Positions 37,185-46,713 of a stretch of DNA of 64,000 nucleotides are shown here, one piece after another. The notes beneath the pieces were generated by a model. The model ran no database searches. It was not told the origin of the DNA and worked only from the letters and a program-made list of their open reading frames with translations. The translations under genes were made by a program, and so were the position numbers. The stretch is from Sphingomonas flavalba (GTDB taxonomy: Bacteria > Pseudomonadota > Alphaproteobacteria > Sphingomonadales > Sphingomonadaceae): positions 1 through 64,000 of the forward strand of contig NZ_SPHY01000010.1 in NCBI RefSeq assembly GCF_004796535.1. Direction: 5' to 3'. The first letter of the stretch is position 1. Every line of letters starts with the position of its first letter.

Positions 37185-38699
37185 TCACGCGACGAAGCTT
37201 TTCGCATGTTCATCACGCAGGATGGTCTTTTGCACCTTGCCCATGCCGTTTTTGGGCAAAGCGGGCACGAAGACGATCCTGCGCGGCTGCTTGAAGCGGG
37301 CCAGGCGCTCGCTTAGCGCGCGGAGCAGCCGGTCCTCGTCCGAGAAGCCGGCTTCCTTGGGCACGACCACCGCGACCACGCCTTCGCCCATATCCGGGTG
37401 GGGCACGCCGATCACCGCGGATTCCAGCACCTCCGGCAGTTCGTCCAGCGCTGTTTCCACCTCCGCCGGATAGACGTTGTAGCCGCCGCAGATGATCAGA
37501 TCCTTGCCCCGCCCGACGATGGAGACATAGCCGCGCGCGTCGATCATGCCGAGGTCGCCGGAGACGAAATAGCCGTCATGGAATTCCGCCGCCGTCTTTT
37601 CCGGCATCCGCCAATAGCCGGAAAAGACGTTGGGGCCGGCGATCTCGATCATCCCGACTTCACCGGCCGGCATCGGCGCGCCGGTCTCGGCATCGACCAC
37701 GCGCACCGACACGCCGGGCAACGGCAGGCCGACGGTGCCGGCGATCCTGTCGCCGTCATAGGGGTTTGACGTGTTCATGTTCGTCTCGGTCATGCCGTAT
37801 CGTTCGAGGATGGCGTGCCCGCTGCGTTCCCGGAAGCTGCGGTGGATATCCGCCGACAGCGGCGCCGAACCGGAAACGAACAGCCGCATGTGCGCGACCA
37901 GATCGCGGTTGAAGCGCGGGTCGTCGAGCAGGCGGATGTAGAAGGTCGGCACCCCCATCATCACCGTCGCGCGCGGCAGCGCATCGACCACCGCATCGTT
38001 GCTGAAGCGCGGCAGCAGGATCATCGCCGCACCGGACGCGAGCGTGACGTTGGTGGCGACGAACAGGCCGTGGGTGTGAAAGATCGGCAGCGCGTGCAGC
38101 AGCACGTCGTCGGCCGAGAACCGCCACGCGTCCTTCAGCGTGAAGCAGTTGGACGCCAGATTGTCGTGTGTCAGCATCGCGCCTTTCGAGCGGCCGGTGG
38201 TTCCGGACGTGTAGAGGATGGCCGCCAGATCCTGCCCGGCGCGCGCGACCGTGTCGAACCGGGCCGATGCCCGGCGCGCGGCAACGGTGAGCGAGCCTTC
38301 GCCGCCGTCGTCCAGCGTCTCGACCCGCGCGACATTGGCGGCGCCGGCGGTGCGGAGGCTCGCGTCAAGCTGCGGCGCGCTGCAGACGAACAGCGCCGGT
38401 TCCGCATCGCGCAGGAAATAGTCGATCTCGCCGGCCGTGTAGGCGGTGTTGAGCGGAAGGAAGATAGCCCCGGCACGCAGGCAGCCGAGGTAGAACAGCA
38501 GCATGTCGACGCTCTTCTCGGCCTGGATGGCGACGCGGTCGCCGATCCCCACCCCCAAATCCCGCAGAACGTTGGCATAGGCGGCCGACCGTTCCTCGAC
38601 ATCGGCATAACTAACCACCGTTCCGTCCGGCAGGTACGCGAACGGCCGCGTTGCGTCAGCAGGAAAGCAGGCGCTGAGCCGGTTGTAGAGATTGGACAT
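37185..38699 (-). CDS. matB: Malonyl-CoA synthetase (AMP-forming)
   Basis: 504 aa acyl-adenylate synthetase. ATP motif ILYTSGTTGRSKGAM (about 161-175), then YGMTETNMN (about 303) and the C-terminal GRGKDLIICGGYNVYPAEVE. It activates malonate with CoA and ATP. The specific call comes from resemblance to MatB (for example the ERYGMTETNMNTSNPYDGDR region) and from the malonyl-CoA decarboxylase directly upstream. Confidence 0.9.
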   Translation of the reverse strand: MSNLYNRLSACFPADATRPFAYLPDGTVVSYADVEERSAAYANVLRDLGVGIGDRVAIQAEKSVDMLLFYLGCLRAGAIFLPLNTAYTAGEIDYFLRDAEPALFVCSAPQLDASLRTAGAANVARVETLDDGGEGSLTVAARRASARFDTVARAGQDLAAILYTSGTTGRSKGAMLTHDNLASNCFTLKDAWRFSADDVLLHALPIFHTHGLFVATNVTLASGAAMILLPRFSNDAVVDALPRATVMMGVPTFYIRLLDDPRFNRDLVAHMRLFVSGSAPLSADIHRSFRERSGHAILERYGMTETNMNTSNPYDGDRIAGTVGLPLPGVSVRVVDAETGAPMPAGEVGMIEIAGPNVFSGYWRMPEKTAAEFHDGYFVSGDLGMIDARGYVSIVGRGKDLIICGGYNVYPAEVETALDELPEVLESAVIGVPHPDMGEGVVAVVVPKEAGFSDEDRLLRALSERLARFKQPRRIVFVPALPKNGMGKVQKTILRDEHAKSFVA

Positions 38700-38758
38700 T
38701 GGCGAGACCCTTTTTTGTGTAACGGCACAGGTGAGGAACGGAACGGCAATAGCGTATA

Positions 38759-40246
38759 TCAGGCCGCCCGCTTTCGTTTCCCGGGAAGCGGCGGCGCACC
38801 GGGATCGACAAGCCGGTCGATCTCCCGGGACCGCGCGACTTCCCCGGCCAGTGAAAAACGCTCGTGATTGGCCTCGATCCTGGCGGGATCATACAGGTAG
38901 TTGACCATGATGCCCCAGGATTCCCGCATCCCCCGAGCGCCGGGATTGCCCATCCAGTTGATCCGCTCCAGCCGGGCACCGTTGCCGAGGTGGAACCGGG
39001 CGACCGGGTCGAACCGGCGCCGGTCCTTGTCGGCCGGCATCGTCAGGTAGAGCGCACAAAGCTTCAGAAGCAGCGGTTTCAGTTGTTCGCTGACGTGCGG
39101 ATCCCGTTCCCAGCCATCGACCGCGAGCGCCGCGCGCAGGGCGGCCGCATCCCCGGCGATACCGCGCAATTCCACGCCGGCCCGCGGCGACACCATCTCT
39201 TGCGGCAGCGTGCCGTCCGCAAGCTGCTTGTCGAGCCAGCGGCGAAACCCCGGCACGGGGGAAAGCGTGGAGAAATTCCGGATGTGCGGCAGCTCAAGCC
39301 GCAATATCTCCACCACCTGCTTGATCAGGAAATTGCCGAACGAGATGCCCCGCAAGCCGTTCTGGCAGCTCGAGATGGAATAGAAGATCGCGCTGTCCGC
39401 GCCCGCCGCATTCCGGCGCTGTGCCGCCTCATCCGTATCGCAGGCCAGCAGCGGGCCGACAGACTGGGCCAGCCCGGCGACCAGCGCCACCTCAACGAAG
39501 ATCAGCGGTTCATCCGGCAGCGCCGGGTGAAAGAAGGCGAAGCAGCGGCGATCGGGCGCCAGACGGCGGCGCAGATCGTCCCACCCCTGAATCTCATGCA
39601 CCGCCTCATAGGCGATCAGCTTTTCCAGGATTGCGGCCGGAGTTTGCCAGTCGATCTGACGAAGCTCCAGGAATCCCCTGTTGAACCATGAAGAGAACAG
39701 GTGGCGCAGGTCCGCGTCCAGCGCTGCGAGAACCGGCGCCTCCGCCATCAATGCCGGGATATTTTCGCGCAGCGTGACCAGCATCCGTGTTCCGCCCGCC
39801 CCCATGTTCATTCGGCGGAGCAGTTCCTGTCGCGGGGGTTCAGCGGCGTCGGCGAGGCGCACGGCCGCTGCCCAGTCTGGACTGTCCAGATAGCCTCGCG
39901 CCGCATCAGCCAGCGTGGCTCCATCGACCTGGAACTGTTCCGCAAGAAAGATCAGGAAGCGTCGTACCTGGTCCGGTGACAGGCCGGCCACGACCGCAAG
40001 CAGTTCCTGCGAAATCGCCGCGCCGGATGCCTCTCCGCGCGTCGACAGCAGCGCGCGGGCCAGCGCCTCGGCGCGCGCGGACGCATCCATCGTCGCCGCC
40101 GGCCACGCCACCAGGCTACGCCCCCGTTGCGCGACCGATTGCCAGAAACGCTCAACCCAGGAACGCAGATCCTCCCGCACGTCCAGACGACGCGGCGCGG
40201 CGCGGCGTACGCGGTCAAGCGCGGCATTGCGGCCACCAATGTGCAC
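38759..40246 (-). CDS. matA: Malonyl-CoA decarboxylase
   Basis: 495 aa. Characteristic MCD sequence: GLRGISFGNFLIKQVVEILR, IRNFSTLSPVPGFRRWL (about 320-336), and FHLGNGARLERINWMGN, which includes a catalytic His. It converts malonyl-CoA to acetyl-CoA and CO2. GTG start at 40246 with AGGAGA six bases upstream. matB follows after 59 bases, so the two form an operon. Divergent from madLM. Confidence 0.92.
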   Translation of the reverse strand: MHIGGRNAALDRVRRAAPRRLDVREDLRSWVERFWQSVAQRGRSLVAWPAATMDASARAEALARALLSTRGEASGAAISQELLAVVAGLSPDQVRRFLIFLAEQFQVDGATLADAARGYLDSPDWAAAVRLADAAEPPRQELLRRMNMGAGGTRMLVTLRENIPALMAEAPVLAALDADLRHLFSSWFNRGFLELRQIDWQTPAAILEKLIAYEAVHEIQGWDDLRRRLAPDRRCFAFFHPALPDEPLIFVEVALVAGLAQSVGPLLACDTDEAAQRRNAAGADSAIFYSISSCQNGLRGISFGNFLIKQVVEILRLELPHIRNFSTLSPVPGFRRWLDKQLADGTLPQEMVSPRAGVELRGIAGDAAALRAALAVDGWERDPHVSEQLKPLLLKLCALYLTMPADKDRRRFDPVARFHLGNGARLERINWMGNPGARGMRESWGIMVNYLYDPARIEANHERFSLAGEVARSREIDRLVDPGAPPLPGKRKRAA

Positions 40247-40422
40247 GACACTCTCCTAATGCGACTTTGATACACAATACTTGTTTATAATCCAATTTTT
40301 GCGTACGAATAATAGAGAAATAGACCAATCAACATGCAAGAGAGGATTTTCATGCACATTCTGCGTTGGTTGGATCCTCCCTCGCCCCCACTTCCGGCAG
40401 CCGGCGATAAAGACGCGGCGCG
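40247..40422. promoter_or_regulatory. AT-rich divergent control region of matAB and madLM
   Basis: The first half of this gap is unusually AT-rich for the window. It includes ACAATACTTGT (40274-40284), an ACAA-N3-TTGT inverted repeat, and TACACAA (40271-40277), whose reverse complement TTGTGTA recurs at 38714 before matB. A GntR-type regulator gene is nearby, so this is the likely operator region. The exact site is not resolved. Confidence 0.4.
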
Positions 40423-40842
40423 ATGACGATCTCCGGCGTCGCGCTGCTCGCGATCTGCACCCTCATCGGCGGCTTCCTGGGCGACCTGCTCGGCGCCTGG
40501 CTTGGCGTGAAGGCCAATGTCGGCGGCGTCGGCATCGCGATGATGCTGCTGATTGCCGCGCGGCTGTGGCTGGCGCGACGCGGCGCGCTCAGTGTCGGTG
40601 TCGAGTCCGGCGTCGGCTTCTGGGGGGCGATGTACATCCCGATCGTCGTCGCGATGGCGGCCAACCAGAATGTCGTCGCGGCGGTGGAATCCGGCCCGAT
40701 GGTGGTTGTCGCCGCGATCCTGACGGTCGTTGCCTGCTTTGCCGCCGTCGCGCTGATCGGTCGCCTCAGCAGCGCCACGGAAACGATGGATGAGATCGAG
40801 GCACGCCAGAACGCGGCGCGGGCCGAAGGAGGGGCGGCATGA
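40423..40842 (+). CDS. madL: Malonate transporter subunit MadL
   Basis: 139 aa with four hydrophobic segments. It starts MTISGVALLAICTLIGGFLGD and contains WGAMYIPIVVAMAANQNVV, matching MadL of the two-subunit MadLM malonate carrier. Overlaps madM by four bases (ATGA). Confidence 0.88.
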   Translation: MTISGVALLAICTLIGGFLGDLLGAWLGVKANVGGVGIAMMLLIAARLWLARRGALSVGVESGVGFWGAMYIPIVVAMAANQNVVAAVESGPMVVVAAILTVVACFAAVALIGRLSSATETMDEIEARQNAARAEGGAA

Positions 40843-41612
40843 GCGACGCCATCGCCCTGCTTGAACATATCCTGGCCGCCAACGCGTTGCTGACTGCCTT
40901 CGCCTTCGTCGGCGTCGTCATGTGGATTTCAGCCGCACTGTCCAGATATCTGACGCTGGGCCGCATCCACGGGTCCGCCATAGCCATCATCATCGGCCTG
41001 GCGCTGGCTTTCGGCGGCGGCGTCTGGTCCGGCGGGAAGAACGGATTGAGCGACATTCCGATGCTGTCGGGCATCGGCATCATGGGCGGCGCGATGCTGC
41101 GCGACTTCGCAATCGTCGCCACCGCGTTCGAGGTCGACGTCGTCCGCGCCCGTCAGGCCGGCGCGATCGGCGCGACCGCGCTGGTGCTGGGCACGATATT
41201 GCCGTTCATCGTCGGCGCGCTGGTTGCCTACGCATTCGGCTATCGGGACGCGATCTCGCTGACCACGATCGGCGCCGGCGCGGTGACCTACATCGTCGGC
41301 CCGGTGACCGGGGCGGCGCTGGGCGCCAGTTCCGCGGTGATGGCGCTGTCGATCGCGACGGGCGTGTTCAAGGCGGTCCTGGTGATGATCGGCACGCCGT
41401 TCGTCGCCAAGGCAATCGGCCTCAACAACCCGCGCAGTGCGATGGTCTTCGGCGGCCTGATGGGCACGGTGAGCGGCGTTTCGGCCGGGCTTGCCGCCAC
41501 CGACCGGCGGCTGGTGCCCTATGGAGCGTTGACCGCGACATTCCATACCGGGCTTGGCTGCCTGGTCGCGCCGTCGCTATTCTTCCTCGGCGTTCGCGCG
41601 ATCATGGGCTAA
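40839..41612 (+). CDS. madM: Malonate transporter subunit MadM
   Basis: 257 aa, very hydrophobic, with about seven membrane spans. Typical MadM segments: AIIIGLALAFGGGVWSGGKN, SDIPMLSGIGIMGGAMLRD and AVTYIVGPVTGAALGASS. With MadL it imports malonate, which the divergent matAB genes can turn into acetyl-CoA. Confidence 0.9.
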   Translation: MSDAIALLEHILAANALLTAFAFVGVVMWISAALSRYLTLGRIHGSAIAIIIGLALAFGGGVWSGGKNGLSDIPMLSGIGIMGGAMLRDFAIVATAFEVDVVRARQAGAIGATALVLGTILPFIVGALVAYAFGYRDAISLTTIGAGAVTYIVGPVTGAALGASSAVMALSIATGVFKAVLVMIGTPFVAKAIGLNNPRSAMVFGGLMGTVSGVSAGLAATDRRLVPYGALTATFHTGLGCLVAPSLFFLGVRAIMG

Positions 41613-41639
41613 GCAACGCAGGTGGGACGCGCGAAGACG

Positions 41640-42335
41640 ATGAACGACGAACGGATGCTGCTATCCGACCAGATCCGCAATGCCCTGACCGACGAGATCG
41701 CCTCGGGCCAGTTGCTGCCCGGCAGCGCGCTCGACGAGACCCTGCTGGCCGCGCGGTTCAACGCGTCGCGCACCCCGGTTCGCGAGGCGCTGCGCGAATT
41801 GGCCGCCAGCGGGCTGGTCGAGGCGCGTCCGCGCCGGGGCGTGATCGTCGCGCGCACCACGCCCGAGCGGATCATGGATATGTTCGAGGCGATGGCCGAG
41901 ATCGAGGCGACATGCGTGCGGCTCGCCACCTACCGGATGACCCCGCTCGAACGCGGCGAGTTGATCGACCTGCATAACGCGTCCGCCGACATGGTCGCGG
42001 CGGGCGATGTCGATGCCTACGACGCCTTCAACCGCAAGTTCCACGAGAAGATCTACCTCGCGACCCATAACAGCTTCCTTGCGGAGCAGGCTCTTGCCAC
42101 GCGCCTGCGGATGGCGGCGTTCCGCCGCACCCAGCTGCGCGAAAGCAATCGCATCGCCCATTCGCGCGCCGAACATCAGGCGGTCATCTCTGCCATCGCG
42201 CAGGGCGACGGCGAACAGGCGGCGCGGAACATGCGGGCCCATATGCTGAACGCCGCCAGCGCCCTTGCCCGGTACATCGCCACCGTGATGCGCCGGCCTT
42301 CCGATTCCGCCCCGCCCCCGGCTCCGGCACCGTAG
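41640..42335 (+). CDS. GntR-family regulator (FCD subgroup) of malonate genes
   Basis: 231 aa from the ATG at 41640; an in-frame GTG at 41622 would add six residues. N-terminal winged helix: LAARFNASRTPVREALRELA (about 31-50). The C-terminal FCD domain has the expected Asp/His ligands (NRKFHEKIYLATHN, SRAEHQAVI). Ends just after madM, so it is likely the malonate-responsive regulator, comparable to MatR. That role is inferred from position. Confidence 0.86.
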   Translation: MNDERMLLSDQIRNALTDEIASGQLLPGSALDETLLAARFNASRTPVREALRELAASGLVEARPRRGVIVARTTPERIMDMFEAMAEIEATCVRLATYRMTPLERGELIDLHNASADMVAAGDVDAYDAFNRKFHEKIYLATHNSFLAEQALATRLRMAAFRRTQLRESNRIAHSRAEHQAVISAIAQGDGEQAARNMRAHMLNAASALARYIATVMRRPSDSAPPPAPAP

Positions 42336-42427
42336 CCCCGCCGCTTTCACGGAAAGAACAGGTGATTTCGCTTTTCGTCGATTGCGATCGCCCCCGATAT
42401 CCCGCCTCTCGCCAGATGGAGTGCAAT

Positions 42428-43975
42428 GTGAGCAGACACTTCCGCCTTCGCATCCTCTCGATTCCGCTTGCTTTGCTGGTGGCAAGCCCGGTGCTGGCTG
42501 CGCCGGCGGATGACCGTGCAATCACGGAGGCGGCTGGGAAAAGCCTGCGCGAGTTCGTCGAATTCCTCCACATCCCCAACGTCCGGGAAAAGTCCGCCGC
42601 CGACATGCGGCGCAACGCCGACTGGCTTGTCGCCGCGTTCAAACGCCACGGGCTGCGCAGCGAGCTGATGGCGGACGGCGACATCCCATGGGTGTTCGCC
42701 GAAGTTCCCGGCGCATCGAAGGCGAAGAAAACCGTGCTTTTCTACGCGCATATGGACGGCCAAGCGGTGTTCGCCAAGGATTGGGACCAGCCAGATCCGT
42801 TCGTCCCGATCCTGAAGGAAAAGGGCGCTGACGGCAAATATGCCGCCCTGTCCCTCGACCGGCTGTTCGAGGCGTCGCCGAACCCGGAATGGCGCGTGTT
42901 CGCGCGCTCGTCGGCGGACGACAAGGCGCCGATCATGATGCTGATGGCGGCCGTCGACGCACTGAAGACCGCCGGAAAGCAACCGGCGATCAACATCAAG
43001 GTCATTATCGACCCGCGCGAGGAAGGCGGCCCACCGACGATCAAGGACGTCATTGCGCGCAACCTCGATCGGCTGAAGGCCGATGCGGTCGCCATGCTCG
43101 ACGGGCCGATGCACCCCAGCAACAAGCCCACGATCGTCTTCGGCAACCGCGGCGGCAGCGTCTTCGACCTGACCGTCTTCGCCAGCCGGTACGAACTGCA
43201 CAGCGGCCATTACGGCAACTACGCGCCCAATCCCGTCTTCGGCCTGGGCCACCTCCTTGCATCGATGAAGGATGCCGACGGCCGCGTGCAGATCCCCGGA
43301 TTCTATGACGGGGTCGACATGACACCGGCTTTCAAGCAGGTGCTGGCCGCTGTTCCTGAAGACGAAGCGGCGCTGCGGGAACGGCTGGGTATCGCACAGA
43401 GCGAGAAGGTCGGCGACAATTACCAGGAAACGCTCAACTATCCGACATTGAACGTCACTGCGCTCAAGGCCGGCGAACCCGGCAGCGGCCGGTCGATCAT
43501 CCCGGCATTCGCCACCGCGTCGTTCGACATGCGCACCGTACCCGGCACGCCTCAGCCCCGGCAACTGGGCCTCATTCGGGAATGGGTCAAGCAACAGGGC
43601 TACCACCTGATCGACGGCGAGACGCCGACGGAGCAGGAGCGGCGCACCTATCCCCGCCTCGCCGCGATAACCGGCAGCAGTCGGGGCGGGGAAGCGCTGA
43701 TGACCCCGCTCGACGCGCCGGTCGGCCTGTGGGCGCAGGCAGCGCTGCGCAAGGCGTTCAACGCGGAGCCGATCAGAATTCCGATCATGGGCGGCGGCGT
43801 GCCAAGCGGCCCGCTCGCCGATGGCCTGCGGATACCCATTCTGTTGATCCCGCTGGTCAATTCCGACAACAACCAGCATGCGGCGAACGAGAATTTGCGG
43901 GTCGGCAACTATTTTTCAGGGGTCAAGAGCCTCTATCATTTGCTGCGCGAGCCCCTGCCGCCCGGCAGGAACTAA
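42428..43975 (+). CDS. Secreted M20-family metallopeptidase
   Basis: 515 aa from a GTG at 42428 with GGAG six bases upstream, giving a Sec signal peptide (about 1-24, ending VLA). Metal-site motifs of the M20 dipeptidase/carboxypeptidase group: FYAHMDGQ, SSADDKAP, DPREEGG, then a late NNQHAANENLRVGNY. A periplasmic aminoacyl or dipeptide hydrolase is likely. A TonB-receptor relic follows, so a peptide-uptake pair may once have existed here. Confidence 0.86.
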   Translation: MSRHFRLRILSIPLALLVASPVLAAPADDRAITEAAGKSLREFVEFLHIPNVREKSAADMRRNADWLVAAFKRHGLRSELMADGDIPWVFAEVPGASKAKKTVLFYAHMDGQAVFAKDWDQPDPFVPILKEKGADGKYAALSLDRLFEASPNPEWRVFARSSADDKAPIMMLMAAVDALKTAGKQPAINIKVIIDPREEGGPPTIKDVIARNLDRLKADAVAMLDGPMHPSNKPTIVFGNRGGSVFDLTVFASRYELHSGHYGNYAPNPVFGLGHLLASMKDADGRVQIPGFYDGVDMTPAFKQVLAAVPEDEAALRERLGIAQSEKVGDNYQETLNYPTLNVTALKAGEPGSGRSIIPAFATASFDMRTVPGTPQPRQLGLIREWVKQQGYHLIDGETPTEQERRTYPRLAAITGSSRGGEALMTPLDAPVGLWAQAALRKAFNAEPIRIPIMGGGVPSGPLADGLRIPILLIPLVNSDNNQHAANENLRVGNYFSGVKSLYHLLREPLPPGRN

Positions 43976-43993
43976 GCCCCAAATCCCGGCTGA

Positions 43994-44311
43994 GATGCCG
44001 TTCTGGATGGGCAGAGCGACCTGTGGGGCGGCCGGATCTGCTGGAACGTCGCGCTGAACGTCAATCGGACGAAGCTGACCGAGATCACGCCGCTGCCGGT
44101 GGCGTTGCAGGGGCTGCCCAACATCGGCACGCTGACTACATCGGCCGAATATGCGCTGCGTTACCGCGCCCCGCGCGACAAGCAGATCGTCGGCTTCACC
44201 TATGAGCACGGGCTGTGGAACTTCGGCGTGCGCGAAACGCGGTGCGGCAAGCTCCGCCGGCTGAACAGTCCGATCAACAGCGCTTATTACATCGCGATCG
44301 AGAAGGCATAA
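43994..44311 (+). pseudogene. Relic of the C-terminal end of a TonB-dependent receptor
   Basis: An open frame after a stop at 43991-43993 encodes receptor-like C-terminal sequence: WNVALNVNRTKLTEITPLPV, then GTLTTSAEYALRYRAPRDKQ and YYIAIEKA. It resembles the last beta strands of large sphingomonad/Caulobacter TonB receptors. No N-terminal signal, plug or upstream barrel is present, so this is a truncated remnant. The only internal ATG (44099) would make a meaningless 70-aa protein. Confidence 0.65.
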
Positions 44312-44396
44312 CATCGTCCAATCGAAGGCCCTGCGTATGGGTTCCCCACCAATCGCGGGGAACGGTGCAGCGCCTCATCGTCGCCTCCGGGCAGTC

Positions 44397-46565
44397 CTAG
44401 AAGTCGACCTTCGCCGACAGCCACAGCCGGCGCGGCTCCTGGTTGTTGATGTAGCGGTTGACGAAGGTCGGGTTGCCGTTGCTCGCCGTCGCCGGTTGGT
44501 AGTCGACGAAATTGCGGTTGAACAGGTTGTAGACCGTCGCGCTGATCGTCACTGCCTTGCCGATCTGGTACGCGCCGCCCAGGTGGAAAACGCTGTACGC
44601 CCGATAGTCGCCGTACAATGCCTTGGCGTTGGCGGATCCGCTGTCCGGCGTGCGATAGCGCCGGCTGCGATGCTCGCCGCGCAGCCACAGGCTGAACGCT
44701 TCGCTGGCCGCCCAGCGCAACTGGCCGTTCAGCATGTGCCTGGGCGTGTTCGACAGCGGCTCGCCCTTCGACGGCCCGCTTTTCTGCTCGCTGTCGGTAT
44801 AGGTGTAGTTGCCCGACAGGGTCACCACCGGCACCGGCTGCCAGCGGAAAGAGAATTCCACGCCTTCCGTCCGCGCCTTGTCGATGTTGACCGACTGCCC
44901 GAACGTCGCCGTCGTCGGGTAGAAGCCGACGTCGACGCAGCCCGTCTTGGCATAATTGCCGGCGCGGTAATCGGCTTCGCTCACCCCGAAGGCGCAGTTG
45001 TCGACAGGCTGGTCGCTCGACGAGATCTTGTCGTCGAAATCGTTGCGGAAGAAGGTCAGGTTGGCGCGGAAATTGTCGCGATTGTCGTAGTAGATCGCCA
45101 GTTCGGTCGCCACGCTGGTTTCCGGCGTCAGCGTCGGCGTACCGATCAGCGGCAGCCGCCCCTGGCTGCCGAAGCCGTTGATGCCGGGGGCAAGCTGCTC
45201 CAGCCGCGGCGCCTTGTAGCCGCTGCTGACCCCGCCCTTCAGCGTCCAGTTGTCGGTAGCGTTCCACACCAGATAGCCGCGCGGGCTGAAATGGCTGCCG
45301 AAGGTCGAATGGTCGTCGTAGCGGCCGCCGACGGTCAGCGCGAGTGTCTCTGCGATCCGCCATTCGTCCTCGGCGAACACCGCCCACTGCTCGAAGGTGA
45401 ACGGCGCGCTGGCGACGCCGTCGACCATCTTCGCGTCCCAGTACTGGCCGCCGATCGTGAAGGTGTGGTTGGCGATCCGCGACGACAATTTGGTGTCGAG
45501 GATGGTGCTGGTGCTCTCCAGCGTGCGCGGCAGTCCGCCCTTTATTGGCACCAGCGCCGGGATCAGCCGGCCCATCGTCTCGGTCTCGTTGCGCGACAGC
45601 GTCGTCTCGAGCGCGCCGAACGGCAGGCGCCAGTTGTGCGCCAGCACATATTGCTGCCGCTTGAACTCCAGCGCGTCGGCATAGCCGCCGGCAACGGTGT
45701 TCGTCCCCATCTGGCCGCTGGAGTTGTCGTACCACTGGTCGCCGAACTCGACGTCCAGCCACAGGTCGTGGTCGACATGCGGCGTCAGGCTCAGCCGCCC
45801 GCCGGCCGACCATATCCTGTTCTTGGTCGGGCTCGGCCCGAAGCCGGTGACCGGCACTGGCGTGCCCGCCAGGTTCAGATACTGGAGCTTCGACTGCTCG
45901 CGCTCGGAATAGCTACCGCGCAGCGCGACACCCAGCAGGTCGCGGACAAGCGGCCCGTTCAGGTACAGGTTGCCGCCGTAGATCGCGCCGAAATCGCCGT
46001 CGCCCTGCAACGTGTAATGCCCGGTCGCGGAACCGCCCCAGCGGTCGCCGACCTTGCGGGTGATGATGTTGACCACCCCGCCCATCGCGTCGGAGCCGTA
46101 GAGCGTCGCCACCGGGCCGCGCACCACCTCCACCCGCTCGATCGCCGACACCGGGGGCAGGAAGCTCGTCGCCGTTTCGCCGAAGCCGTTCGGGGTCACG
46201 CTGCCGGCGGTGTTCTGCCGCCGGCCGTCGATCAGGATCAGCGTCTGGTCCGATCCCATACCGCGGATGTTGATCGTCGATCCGCCAGACTTGCCGACGG
46301 ATTCGCCGACATCGACGCCCTCGATATTGGCCATGATCTCGGTGATCGACACCGCGCGGATCGTCTCGATCTCCTCGCGCGCGATCACGCTGATCGATGC
46401 CGGCGCCTGCTCCACCTTCTGCTCGAAACCGGCGGCGGTGACGACAATCTCAGGCGCGGCGGCATCGGCTTCGGCGGCCGATGCGGGCGCCACGCACATC
46501 GCCGCGACGACAAGGCTGCCGCCACCCAGCATGGCTCGGCGAAGCGCTATGGACATTTCCGACAT
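44397..46565 (-). CDS. FepA-like TonB-dependent siderophore receptor
   Basis: 722 aa. Signal peptide about 1-30 (ends ASA). TonB-box region APEIVVTAAGFEQ. The plug sequence VDVGESVGKSGGSTINIRGM and DQTLILIDGRRQN closely follows the FepA/catecholate-receptor pattern. Next is VRGPVATLYGSDAMGGVVNI. The barrel ends WLSAKVDF. Probably takes up a ferric catecholate-type siderophore. A Fur-like site lies upstream. Divergent from the two-component system. Confidence 0.9.
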   Translation of the reverse strand: MSEMSIALRRAMLGGGSLVVAAMCVAPASAAEADAAAPEIVVTAAGFEQKVEQAPASISVIAREEIETIRAVSITEIMANIEGVDVGESVGKSGGSTINIRGMGSDQTLILIDGRRQNTAGSVTPNGFGETATSFLPPVSAIERVEVVRGPVATLYGSDAMGGVVNIITRKVGDRWGGSATGHYTLQGDGDFGAIYGGNLYLNGPLVRDLLGVALRGSYSEREQSKLQYLNLAGTPVPVTGFGPSPTKNRIWSAGGRLSLTPHVDHDLWLDVEFGDQWYDNSSGQMGTNTVAGGYADALEFKRQQYVLAHNWRLPFGALETTLSRNETETMGRLIPALVPIKGGLPRTLESTSTILDTKLSSRIANHTFTIGGQYWDAKMVDGVASAPFTFEQWAVFAEDEWRIAETLALTVGGRYDDHSTFGSHFSPRGYLVWNATDNWTLKGGVSSGYKAPRLEQLAPGINGFGSQGRLPLIGTPTLTPETSVATELAIYYDNRDNFRANLTFFRNDFDDKISSSDQPVDNCAFGVSEADYRAGNYAKTGCVDVGFYPTTATFGQSVNIDKARTEGVEFSFRWQPVPVVTLSGNYTYTDSEQKSGPSKGEPLSNTPRHMLNGQLRWAASEAFSLWLRGEHRSRRYRTPDSGSANAKALYGDYRAYSVFHLGGAYQIGKAVTISATVYNLFNRNFVDYQPATASNGNPTFVNRYINNQEPRRLWLSAKVDF

Positions 46566-46581
46566 TGAACCCCCCAGATAT

Positions 46582-46596
46582 TGAGACTAATTAGCA
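46582..46596. promoter_or_regulatory. Fur-box-like site upstream of the FepA-like receptor
   Basis: TGAGACTAATTAGCA agrees with the 7-1-7 Fur motif TGATAATNATTATCA at 11 of 14 defined positions. It lies 16 bases upstream of the receptor start. Iron repression is expected for such a receptor. The arms are imperfect. Confidence 0.5.
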
Positions 46597-46713
46597 ACAG
46601 CAGGTCGACGGGGCGCCTAGCCGATCGCTGTCCTGGAAGTCGACCGGGAACGGCACATCACGCGGGGGAGCAACACTTTGTCACAATGGATCGGGACGGA
46701 CCGGGGAAGAGGC

